This document shows positions 6,520-14,001 of a DNA stretch of 30,775 nucleotides, piece by piece. The position numbers were made by a program, and so were the translations under genes. The stretch is from RGIG4608 sp964534905. Lineage in GTDB: Bacteria > Bacillota > Clostridia > Oscillospirales > CAG-272. The stretch covers positions 1 through 30,775 of the forward strand of contig CAZHPZ010000010.1 of assembly GCA_964534905.1 (NCBI GenBank), read 5' to 3'. The first letter of the stretch is position 1. Each line of letters begins with the position of its first letter. The notes beneath the pieces are model-generated. The model was given only the letters and a program-made list of their open reading frames with translations. It searched no databases and was not told the DNA's origin.

Positions 6520-8922
6520 TTATTTTACGACGATATTTACAATTTTATTGGGTACGGAAATCTCCTTGACGATTGTCTTTCCGTCGATTGCCGCCGCAAC
6601 CCTTTCGTCTGCTTTTGCAGTCGAGATGGCCGTATCCTTGTCGCAGTTAACAGGAAGCATTACCGTCGCACGAAGCTTGCCATTTACCTGTACCGCAACC
6701 TCAACGGTCGAATCGACTGTTTTCGACTCATCGTATTCGGGCCATGCGGACAGCGAGCAAAGTTCACTCTCGCCGCAAGCTTCATATATCTCCTCACAAA
6801 GGTGAGGTGCAAACGGGCAAAGCATTTTAGCGAATATCTTGAGCTCGTCGATTGTAAGCGTTCCGCAATCGGTTATCTCATTGAGCAATGACATCATAGC
6901 GGCAATAGCCGTATTGAATTTCATATCCTCGATATCAAGAGTTACCTTCTTGAGCGTCTTATGGAATGCACTCTCAAGGCGAGGTGTAACTCCGTGTCCG
7001 CTTGCTATATCCGTAAGCTCCGCAACTCTGTCAAGGAATCTCTTGCATCCCTTAACACTGCTCTCGCTCCACGGAGCCGCACTTGCGTAATCTCCCATAA
7101 AGAGTATATACACACGGAGAACATCTGCACCGTATGCGTCAACGACCTCATTGGGATCAACGACATTGCCCTTTGACTTTGACATCTTATCGCCGTCGGG
7201 ACCGAGAATAAGTCCCTGTGCGGTTCTCTTGGCATACGGCTCGGACGTGGGAACTACGCCGATATCGTAAAGGAATTTATGCCAGAATCTCGAATAGATA
7301 AGGTGACGTGTTACGTGCTCCATACCGCCGTTATACCAGTCAACGGGAAGCCAATATTTAAGCTTCTCGGGATCTGCAAGGCAGTCATCGTTAAGCGGAT
7401 CTATATAACGGAGGAAGTACCAGCTCGATCCTGCCCACTGAGGCATAGTATCCGTTTCTCTCTTAGCCGCACCGCCGCATTTCGGGCATTTGCAGTTAAC
7501 AAAGCTGTCGATTTTGGCAAGGGGGCTCTCTCCGCCCTCACCCGGCATAAAGTTTTTAACCTCGGGAAGCTTTAAGGGAAGCTCATCGTAGGGCACGGGA
7601 ACCATTCCGCAGCTCGGGCAATGTACGATCGGGATAGGCTCTCCCCAATATCTCTGGCGGTTAAATGCCCAATCCTTCATCTTATACTGAACGCCTGCCT
7701 CGCCGATGCCTCTCTCACCGAGAAATTCAAGCATTTTGGCGATTGCGTCCTTTTTATTCGTAAGTCCGCTGAGAAGCTCGGAGTTTATATACGCTCCGTC
7801 GCCGGCATATGCCTCAACGGAGATATCTCCGCCCTCAATAACCTGAATAATATCGATTCCGAATTTCTTTGCAAAGTCGTAGTCACGGCTGTCATGTGCG
7901 GGAACAGCCATTATAGCGCCCGTTCCGTAGCCCATCATTACGTAATCTGCGGCATAAATCGGTATTTCCTTGCCGCTTACGGGGTTGATCGCACTTATTC
8001 CGTCGATTTTGACTCCGGTTTTATCCTTAACAAGCTGAGTTCTTTCAAACTCCGTCTTCTTTGCGCACTCTTCTTTATATGCGTCAAGCTCGGAAATATT
8101 CTTAATACTATCTCTGTATTTTTCTATAATCGGATGCTCGGGAGCTATTACCATAAACGTAACACCGTAGAGCGTATCGGGACGTGTGGTATAAATGCGA
8201 AGTTTATCGGACACTCCATTAAGACTGAAGTTTACAAATGCACCGGTGCTCTTTCCGATCCAGTTTACCTGCTGCATTTTTATGTTGGGAAGATAGTCAA
8301 CGCCGTCAAGACCGCTTAAGAGCTTGTCGGCATATTCCGTTATACGAAGATACCAAACATCCTTTGATTTCTGAACGATATCGGAATGGCAGATATCACA
8401 CTTTCCTCCCTGGCTGTCCTCGTTTGAGAGCACGACCTTACAATTAGGACAATAGTTTACGAGAGCGGTATCACGGAAAACAAGTCCGTTTTCGAACATT
8501 TTGAGGAATATCCACTGCGTCCACTTATAATACTTTTCCTGCGTTGTGTCTATTACTCTCGTCCAGTCGAATGAAAATCCGACACGTCGAAGCTGGCTTG
8601 TAAATCTTTCAATATTCTTATCCGTTACCTGTCTCGGATGTATTCCCGTCTTTATAGCGTAATTCTCCGTTGGCAAGCCGTAAGCGTCGAAGCCGATGGG
8701 ATAAAGAACGTTATATCCCTGCATTCTGCGCTTTCTTGAGATAACCTCAAGTCCCGAATACGCCTTTATATGTCCTACGTGCATTCCGGCACCCGAGGGA
8801 TAGGGAAACTCTACAAGTCCGTAAAATTTAGGCTTGTCCGATATGTCCTTTGCCTCGAACGCATGCTCGTCATCCCATCTTTTTTGCCACTTTGGTTCTA
8901 TTCTTTTATAATCGTTTCTCAT
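6520..8922 (-). CDS. leuS: Leucyl-tRNA synthetase
   Basis: Class I aminoacyl-tRNA synthetase charging tRNA-Leu in the cytoplasm. The 800-residue length matches bacterial LeuRS. Visible hallmarks are HVGH (residues 48-51, the HIGH signature), KMSKS (579-583), the CP1 editing domain between them with a 'TTRPDTLYGVTF' segment, and two cysteine clusters of zinc-binding type. The C-terminal part has the anticodon-binding helices and a small 'VQVNGKLRA' domain. It is the last gene of the long minus-strand run, 6 bp after rsfS, with a GAGG about 11 nt upstream of the ATG. No clear terminator lies before the rpsU promoter, so some read-through into rpsU is likely. Confidence 0.97.
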   Translation of the reverse strand: MRNDYKRIEPKWQKRWDDEHAFEAKDISDKPKFYGLVEFPYPSGAGMHVGHIKAYSGLEVISRKRRMQGYNVLYPIGFDAYGLPTENYAIKTGIHPRQVTDKNIERFTSQLRRVGFSFDWTRVIDTTQEKYYKWTQWIFLKMFENGLVFRDTALVNYCPNCKVVLSNEDSQGGKCDICHSDIVQKSKDVWYLRITEYADKLLSGLDGVDYLPNIKMQQVNWIGKSTGAFVNFSLNGVSDKLRIYTTRPDTLYGVTFMVIAPEHPIIEKYRDSIKNISELDAYKEECAKKTEFERTQLVKDKTGVKIDGISAINPVSGKEIPIYAADYVMMGYGTGAIMAVPAHDSRDYDFAKKFGIDIIQVIEGGDISVEAYAGDGAYINSELLSGLTNKKDAIAKMLEFLGERGIGEAGVQYKMKDWAFNRQRYWGEPIPIVHCPSCGMVPVPYDELPLKLPEVKNFMPGEGGESPLAKIDSFVNCKCPKCGGAAKRETDTMPQWAGSSWYFLRYIDPLNDDCLADPEKLKYWLPVDWYNGGMEHVTRHLIYSRFWHKFLYDIGVVPTSEPYAKRTAQGLILGPDGDKMSKSKGNVVDPNEVVDAYGADVLRVYILFMGDYASAAPWSESSVKGCKRFLDRVAELTDIASGHGVTPRLESAFHKTLKKVTLDIEDMKFNTAIAAMMSLLNEITDCGTLTIDELKIFAKMLCPFAPHLCEEIYEACGESELCSLSAWPEYDESKTVDSTVEVAVQVNGKLRATVMLPVNCDKDTAISTAKADERVAAAIDGKTIVKEISVPNKIVNIVVK

Positions 8923-8928
8923 TTTGTC

Positions 8929-9312
8929 TTATTCCTCTGTAACGGTTGTATTTTCATATAATTTATCAAGATTATAAAAATCTCTTGCCTCTCTGCTGAA
9001 GATGTGAATTATCACATTGCAGTAGTCAAGCACTACCCACGAGCCGTTATCTCTGCCCTCGATATGATAATGGCTTACGCCTCTGCGCTCGAGCTGATAT
9101 TCAACCTCGCCCGCAAGTGCCTTTACGTGCGTATTGCTCGTTGCCGTGCAAAGCACGAAATAATCCGCAATGCTCGTAACGTCCTCTACGTGAAGCACCT
9201 TAATATTTCTTCCCTTTTTAGCGTCAAGGAAGCCCGCAGCCGCATTGGCGATTTCTTCGGGAGAAGCGTTTTCAAGGGACACTATCTCCTCGTTCATATT
9301 CATTTCTTCCAT
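8929..9312 (-). CDS. rsfS: Ribosomal silencing factor RsfS (Iojap/YbeB family)
   Basis: Protein of 127 residues that in its family binds ribosomal protein L14 on the 50S subunit and blocks subunit joining when nutrients are scarce. The conserved core is clear: 'DVTSIADYFVLCTATSNTHV' (residues ~44-63), then 'GSWVVLDYCNVIIHIFS' (~90-106) and 'REARDFYNLDKLY'. GGAG lies 6 nt before the ATG. It sits 13 bp after the LCP gene and 6 bp before leuS, a placement common in Clostridia. Confidence 0.93.
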   Translation of the reverse strand: MEEMNMNEEIVSLENASPEEIANAAAGFLDAKKGRNIKVLHVEDVTSIADYFVLCTATSNTHVKALAGEVEYQLERRGVSHYHIEGRDNGSWVVLDYCNVIIHIFSREARDFYNLDKLYENTTVTEE

Positions 9313-9325
9313 AGTATTCTCCGAT

Positions 9326-10354
9326 CTATTTGATAATTAACTGATTATTGTCTATATCGTACGCGCTATATATGCGTGCGTCACAGTGACTGTTATATAT
9401 ATCATAAAACGATTTTCGTTCTTTGTCAACAAATTTTTTACTTTTGTCAAACAAATATCCATCTCGAGCGCCGAATCTGTCCGAAATAACTTTCTCCATA
9501 GCACTCGCCGATAAAATATAATACCACGCCCCGCTTATTTCGCTTCTCACAGCTCCTCCCGGGGCGGTCATATAAAAGACGTCTGTAAGATGCCTTGACG
9601 TAAGTCCGAGTCCGAGCGACACGAGCTCACGCTCGCTTATATTTGTTTTCGCAGAGGCAACGGCTATTTTGAAAAGCTTAATAAGAACGTATGGATCCCG
9701 CAGCTCGCCGAGCTTATTTATCAAAGCATTGAGAAAGAGCTTCTGTGCATCTATTCTCCCGAGATCTCCCGTGGCGTATCCCGACCTGTATCTTAGGAAA
9801 CGCACAGCCTGCTCTCCTCCGAGCACCTGCCTTCCCGAGAAAATATGCACGGAGAGATTTTGGCTCGGATCATCGTAATCCATATCAAACGGCACATCGA
9901 TTTCAATTCCGCCAAGTGCGTCGACCGCCTGAGAAACCGTATTCATATTCACGGACACATAAAAATCTATTTCAATCCCGAGTGCATCGGACAGTGCGTC
10001 GGAAAATTCCGCCGTGCCTCCGAGCAGCCCCGGAGCGCAGTTTATCCTTTTGCAGTCCGCATCCGAGCAGTCGAAATAGGTATCTCTCGGAATTTGCAAT
10101 ATATTGAGCGTTCCGTTCTCAAGATCCGCCGAGGCAAGCATTATAACGTCGCACAGCTGTGCCGCATCGTCCCTGCCTAAAATGAGAACCGTGTAATTGC
10201 CCTTGCTCGATATTACCGAGTCTATCCGCTCTCTGCTTGCGTCTCCCTCGCTCACGTCGCCTCTGCCGAAGAAGAAAAATGCGGTAAGCATCAATGCCGC
10301 AAGCGCAAGCGTGATGACGCAAACAAATATATTCAGCGTGTATTGCCTTTTCAT
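9326..10354 (-). CDS. LCP-family (LytR-CpsA-Psr) cell-wall glycopolymer ligase
   Basis: Predicted 342-residue membrane-anchored enzyme that attaches undecaprenyl-linked glycopolymers such as teichoic acids or capsule to peptidoglycan outside the membrane. One N-terminal membrane segment (residues ~8-30) leads into the LCP domain. That domain shows 'NYTVLILGRDD', the 'LQIPRDTYFD' motif (Arg90, Asp91), 'GGIEIDVPFDMDYDD' and the 'RFLRYRSGYATGDLGRIDAQ' segment with the lipid-phosphate-binding arginines. The C-terminal part after ~residue 215 is less conserved. AGAGG precedes the ATG by about 5 nt. Translational spacing to yqeK is 43 bp and to rsfS 13 bp. LCP genes commonly sit here in Clostridia. 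Confidence 0.9.
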   Translation of the reverse strand: MKRQYTLNIFVCVITLALAALMLTAFFFFGRGDVSEGDASRERIDSVISSKGNYTVLILGRDDAAQLCDVIMLASADLENGTLNILQIPRDTYFDCSDADCKRINCAPGLLGGTAEFSDALSDALGIEIDFYVSVNMNTVSQAVDALGGIEIDVPFDMDYDDPSQNLSVHIFSGRQVLGGEQAVRFLRYRSGYATGDLGRIDAQKLFLNALINKLGELRDPYVLIKLFKIAVASAKTNISERELVSLGLGLTSRHLTDVFYMTAPGGAVRSEISGAWYYILSASAMEKVISDRFGARDGYLFDKSKKFVDKERKSFYDIYNSHCDARIYSAYDIDNNQLIIK

Positions 10355-10397
10355 ATTTTACCTCTTTCAATTTTTATGTAAACGAAAGAGGTCGATA

Positions 10398-11027
10398 CTA
10401 TTTTTCAAGTATGAGATAATTTCTCGATTCCACTGTTGTTTTATCGATAAGCTTACCCTCGTCAAGCAATGAGTGAAGCGTGAGTCCGTAGGACATAATA
10501 AGCGTATCGCGAAGATGCGCTTCACTCTCCTCTGCCGACGCCGATTCGAAATCAAACGAGAAAAAATAACTTCTGAGCCTTATGCAGTCATCAAAGGTTC
10601 TCGACATATCTATGTAATCGGCAAGATATATTATCTTCTCCGATATACTCATATCGGGCTTACCCGTGGTATGATATCTCACCGCGTCTATAAGCTCGCC
10701 CGTGGCAAAGCTCGGATATTTTTTCGGAATTATCAAAGCCGCAGTACGTGCGTGAAACATCTTCGGAGATTTTTTCTCCTCATCCGAAAGCGATATGCCG
10801 AAGCTCTCGAAAATTCTCATATGCTCCTCTGCGCTTCTCTCCTTTGTTACATCGTGAAGCAGAGCCGCCGCACGAAGCATGGGAATCTTGTCGGGCGCAT
10901 ATATCTCTCCGAGTCTGACAGACATTTTTTCGACCTCAAGAGTATGATTATAACGCTTATCTCCCATTTCATTTTTAACCGCCGCACGAAGCTCGCACAG
11001 CATCTTCTCGGTAAAATTATTATTCAT
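10398..11027 (-). CDS. yqeK: HD-domain hydrolase of the YqeK family
   Basis: Protein of 209 residues. HD metal ligands are in order: H28, H58-D59 ('LLHDVTKE'), H92, H119 and D137 ('YLADYID'). Family members hydrolyse diadenosine tetraphosphate symmetrically to ADP and almost always sit next to nadD, as here (50 bp downstream of it). AAGAGGTG lies about 5 nt before the ATG. The N-terminal ~25 residues precede the HD fold. Confidence 0.9.
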   Translation of the reverse strand: MNNNFTEKMLCELRAAVKNEMGDKRYNHTLEVEKMSVRLGEIYAPDKIPMLRAAALLHDVTKERSAEEHMRIFESFGISLSDEEKKSPKMFHARTAALIIPKKYPSFATGELIDAVRYHTTGKPDMSISEKIIYLADYIDMSRTFDDCIRLRSYFFSFDFESASAEESEAHLRDTLIMSYGLTLHSLLDEGKLIDKTTVESRNYLILEK

Positions 11028-11077
11028 AATGGCACCTCTTAAAATACGATGTAAAGATAGGTCCGATTTCTATAATT

Positions 11078-11689
11078 TTATAAATAAAGCTTATTTTCCT
11101 TTATATAGCGTGCAACCTGCTCCGGAACAAGAGCCGATATATCCTCGCCCGCCTTGACCATATTTCTGATTTGGGTTGACGAAAGTTCTATTTCATCCGT
11201 CATTATTCTGCGGCATATTTTACCGTAGCTTTCAAGATATTTCGAATTCTTTTCTATTATTTGATTTTCAAGAAGCTTATCGCTCTCTCTTCGAACATAG
11301 GTGGGATACGAAAGCTTAAAAATCTCATCCGGCTCGCACCATTCGTCAAGCTTAAGCGCCATATCCGTGCCCATAAGCATAAAAAGACGTCTGTCGGGAC
11401 GGCTAAGCTCACGCAAAATATCCACTGTGTGGCTTATCTTTCCCATTTCGAATGCCATATCGCTTATTATGACTCCCGGTTCACCGGAAAAGGCAAGCTC
11501 GCACATCTTCATCCTGTGCTTTGCCTCGTCTCCCTCGTCAAGCATCCTTTCGGGCTTCATCGGCGTCGGAATTACGAAGAGATAGTGAAGCTGCATCTGA
11601 TCCATAAATGCCTTGGCGGCATTAACGTGACCGTTGTGGATCGGAGCAAAGGTTCCCTCGTATATTCCTATTCTCGTAATATCTTCCAT
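11078..11689 (-). CDS. nadD: Nicotinate-nucleotide adenylyltransferase
   Basis: Enzyme of NAD synthesis joining nicotinate mononucleotide and ATP to give deamido-NAD. The 203 residues show the nucleotidyltransferase signature 'GTFAPIHNGH' (residues 12-21, with H18 and H21) and the 'SSTQIR' motif (170-175) that binds ATP phosphates. The start is only 2 bp after the yhbY stop and has a weak ribosome site, so translation is probably coupled to yhbY. Confidence 0.95.
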   Translation of the reverse strand: MEDITRIGIYEGTFAPIHNGHVNAAKAFMDQMQLHYLFVIPTPMKPERMLDEGDEAKHRMKMCELAFSGEPGVIISDMAFEMGKISHTVDILRELSRPDRRLFMLMGTDMALKLDEWCEPDEIFKLSYPTYVRRESDKLLENQIIEKNSKYLESYGKICRRIMTDEIELSSTQIRNMVKAGEDISALVPEQVARYIKENKLYL

Positions 11690-11691
11690 AA

Positions 11692-11979
11692 TTAAATCTC
11701 AATTCTTTTTTTATTTTCGCTCTCTCTGTAAAGAACTATTTTTCTGCCTATAACGGCTACCACGTCGGCTCCCACGGAATCCGCAAGCTCCTCGGCGATA
11801 TCTCTGACTGTGTAATCGCAATTTTCAAGCACGGTAAGCTTTATAAGCTCCCTTGCCTCAAGCGCATCGGAAACCGTTTTGGAAAGATTTTCCGATACAC
11901 CGCCCTTGCCTATCTGCATAATAGGCTGTATCTGCGCCGCCATTGAGCGGAGTACAGCTCTCTGTTTTGAATTTAACAT
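11692..11979 (-). CDS. yhbY: RNA-binding protein YhbY (CRM domain)
   Basis: Small protein of 95 residues made of a single CRM domain, associated in bacteria with pre-50S ribosomal particles. It starts 'MLNSKQRAVLRSMA' and carries the GKGG loop (near residues 24-27). An ATG four codons upstream (11989-11991) exists, but the only good ribosome site, GGAG with 6-nt spacing, overlaps that first ATG and serves the chosen one; the family N-terminus also matches the shorter form. It follows the membrane protein by 15 bp and precedes nadD by 2 bp. Confidence 0.93.
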   Translation of the reverse strand: MLNSKQRAVLRSMAAQIQPIMQIGKGGVSENLSKTVSDALEARELIKLTVLENCDYTVRDIAEELADSVGADVVAVIGRKIVLYRESENKKRIEI

Positions 11980-11994
11980 ATTTTTCTCCATTAT

Positions 11995-12471
11995 TTATTT
12001 TACGAAGCCTTCGTCTCTGAGTCTTGAGAAAAGCTCCTCGCAATTTAAGCAAAATATACGAACGAATCTGTTATAATCAATAAATATATTAATATATACG
12101 TTGTCCGTTACGGATATTTTCTTAACACTGTCCTTTTTTATTTCCATTTTCACGGGTCGTCCGTTTTCGGTAGAGATAACATATATGCTGTTTCTCGTCG
12201 CAACGATAAATCCGCGCTTTAATTCCTGACCCGTAACCACGCTTATGCGCTCGTCAATTACAATAGGCTCGCCGATCTCCCGTCTGAGATTTCGAAAGCG
12301 TCTGTCTGCCAAGGCAAGCGTTGCGGGAATCGCGGCAGATATTCCGAGCGCGCACAGGGACGCAAAGCAGAGCGCAGTCCCCGCATCGGAGAAGAACGAA
12401 AGCAAAACAAAGCATATTCCTCCTCCGAGCACGCTGAATATAAACAGCGACGGTGTATAATATTTACTCAT
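11995..12471 (-). CDS. Small membrane protein with cytoplasmic PH-like domain, unknown function
   Basis: I do not recognise this 158-residue protein. Two hydrophobic segments (residues ~8-28 and ~31-52) form a hairpin in the membrane, followed by a basic 'DRRFRNLRR' stop-transfer stretch. The soluble part of ~100 residues has alternating beta-strand patterns ('ISVVTGQELKRGFIVATRNSIYVIS...'), resembling bacterial PH or GRAM-like domains. That resemblance is an inference from pattern. The ATG overlaps the rdgB stop (ATGAGTAA) and GGGAGG lies 9 nt upstream; a TTG two codons earlier is too close to that site. The overlap points to translational coupling with rdgB and co-expression with the housekeeping run. 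Confidence 0.75.
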   Translation of the reverse strand: MSKYYTPSLFIFSVLGGGICFVLLSFFSDAGTALCFASLCALGISAAIPATLALADRRFRNLRREIGEPIVIDERISVVTGQELKRGFIVATRNSIYVISTENGRPVKMEIKKDSVKKISVTDNVYINIFIDYNRFVRIFCLNCEELFSRLRDEGFVK

Positions 12472-13084
12472 TTTCAATTGCCTCCCGATTTATACGAGAC
12501 GCAAGCTCTGCGGCAAATTTTTCGGTAGCAACCGCTCTGTGACTGACGGCATTCTTTTCACTCGGCAGAAGCTCGGCAAATGTCTTGCCGTATTCCTCAA
12601 CAAAGAACAGGGGATCATATCCGAATCCGCCGTTTCCTCTCGTTTCGCAGAGAATCCTGCCGACACATTCGCCTCTGACCGTAAAATCACCGATTCCGTA
12701 TTTCTCCGGGAAAGCACATGCAATCGTGCAAACGAACTTTGCGTCTCTGTTCTCAACGCCCTGCATATCGTGCAAAAGCTTTGCATTGTTTTTTGCATCG
12801 TTGCCATGCTCGCCGGCATATCTCGCGGACAATATTCCCGGAGCGCCTCCGAGTGTACTTACCTGAAGCCCCGAATCGTCGCCGATACCGATAAAACCGT
12901 GTGCGGCAACCGCTCTCGCCTTTATCATAGCATTCTCCTCAAAGCTCTCGCCGTCCTCGACTATTTCGTCCGAGATTCCTGCGTCGCGCATCGAAACGAT
13001 TTCGATATTCGAAAAATATTTTTTCAGTATTGCCGTGAATTCTTCAATCTTATGGGTATTACCCGTTGCAAAAACAAATTTCAT
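12464..13084 (-). CDS. rdgB: dITP/XTP pyrophosphatase (non-canonical purine NTPase)
   Basis: House-cleaning enzyme that hydrolyses dITP, ITP and XTP to monophosphates, keeping deaminated purines out of DNA and RNA. The 206 residues show the family start 'MKFVFATGNTHKIEEF', the catalytic 'DDSGLQV' (residues 69-75), 'GAPGILSARYAG', 'FGYDPLF' and a C-terminal 'SHRAVA'. I chose the ATG at 13082-13084 because GGAG lies 6 nt upstream; an ATG five codons earlier overlaps the ftsY stop as ATGA but has no ribosome site. The 3' end overlaps the next gene by 8 bp. Confidence 0.95.
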   Translation of the reverse strand: MKFVFATGNTHKIEEFTAILKKYFSNIEIVSMRDAGISDEIVEDGESFEENAMIKARAVAAHGFIGIGDDSGLQVSTLGGAPGILSARYAGEHGNDAKNNAKLLHDMQGVENRDAKFVCTIACAFPEKYGIGDFTVRGECVGRILCETRGNGGFGYDPLFFVEEYGKTFAELLPSEKNAVSHRAVATEKFAAELASRINREAIENE

Positions 13085-13095
13085 ATTATCTCCGA

Positions 13096-14001
13096 TCATT
13101 CAAAGAGAGCGCTTACGAACTCCTCTGCGGAGAACGGCTGCATATCGTCTATCTTCTCGCCGACGCCTATGAATTTCACGGGAATATCAAGCTCCTTCTT
13201 GATAGAAAGAACTATACCGCCCTTAGCCGTGCCGTCAAGCTTATTGAGGACAAGTCCCGTAATGCTTGCCGCATTTTTGAATTCCTTTGCCTGAAGCACC
13301 GCATTCTGTCCCGTAGTTGCGTCAAGCACAAGAAGATTCTCACGTGACGCCTCGGGAAGCTCTCTTGAAATTACACGATTTATTTTTTCAAGCTCGTTCA
13401 TAAGATTTTTCTTATTGTGGAGACGTCCCGCCGTATCGACTATAAGAACGTCCGCGTTCTTGCTCTTTGCATAATTGATGGCGTCATACACCACCGCCGC
13501 AGGATCGCTTCCCTCGCTTTGCTTGACAAGATCCACGTGCGAGCGCTCACACCATACGGCAAGCTGATCTATCGCCGCCGCGCGGAACGTATCCGCCGCC
13601 GCTACGACAACACGCTTTCCGTCTGCACGAAGCTTGTTTGATATTTTTCCTATTGACGTGGTCTTACCCGCACCGTTTACGCCTATCACAAGGATAACAG
13701 AGGGCTTTGTATCAAGTTTCAGAGGCTCACCCTCTCCTATCATTACCTTAAGACTTTCCTTAAGATGCTCTCGCACGTCATCGGTAGTCTTGATTTTTTC
13801 ATTTTTTATATCCGCACGAAGCCTATCGATTATCTCCTCTGTCGCCGTTGCTCCGACATCAGCGCATATGAGCATCTCCTCAAGCTCGTCAAGCAGATCC
13901 TCATCAACCTTGGTAAATGCCTTGAGCATCTGGTCGATGGGTGAAAACAGAGCGTTCTTCGTTTTAGTCAGCCCTGCCTTAAGCTTATCCAAAAATGCCA
14001 T
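13096..14001 (-). CDS. ftsY: Signal recognition particle receptor FtsY
   Basis: SRP-family GTPase of 301 residues that docks SRP-bound ribosomes at the membrane. It is the compact form without the long acidic N-terminal domain of proteobacteria. The helical N domain comes first, then the NG GTPase core: P-loop 'GVNGAGKTT' (residues 107-115), 'DTFRAAA' (137-143), 'DTAGRLHNKKN' (189-199) and 'LNKLDGTAKGG', where N replaces the usual T. AAGGAG sits 6 nt before the ATG at 13999-14001. The gene's first 17 bp overlap the end of smc, so the two are probably translated together. A longer in-frame reading extends into smc without a ribosome site and was not used. Confidence 0.95.
   Translation of the reverse strand: MAFLDKLKAGLTKTKNALFSPIDQMLKAFTKVDEDLLDELEEMLICADVGATATEEIIDRLRADIKNEKIKTTDDVREHLKESLKVMIGEGEPLKLDTKPSVILVIGVNGAGKTTSIGKISNKLRADGKRVVVAAADTFRAAAIDQLAVWCERSHVDLVKQSEGSDPAAVVYDAINYAKSKNADVLIVDTAGRLHNKKNLMNELEKINRVISRELPEASRENLLVLDATTGQNAVLQAKEFKNAASITGLVLNKLDGTAKGGIVLSIKKELDIPVKFIGVGEKIDDMQPFSAEEFVSALFE

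Noticed and set aside
7621..8319. Plus-strand 232-codon frame inside leuS
   Set aside because: Antisense to a fully conserved synthetase; no ribosome site or recognisable domain.
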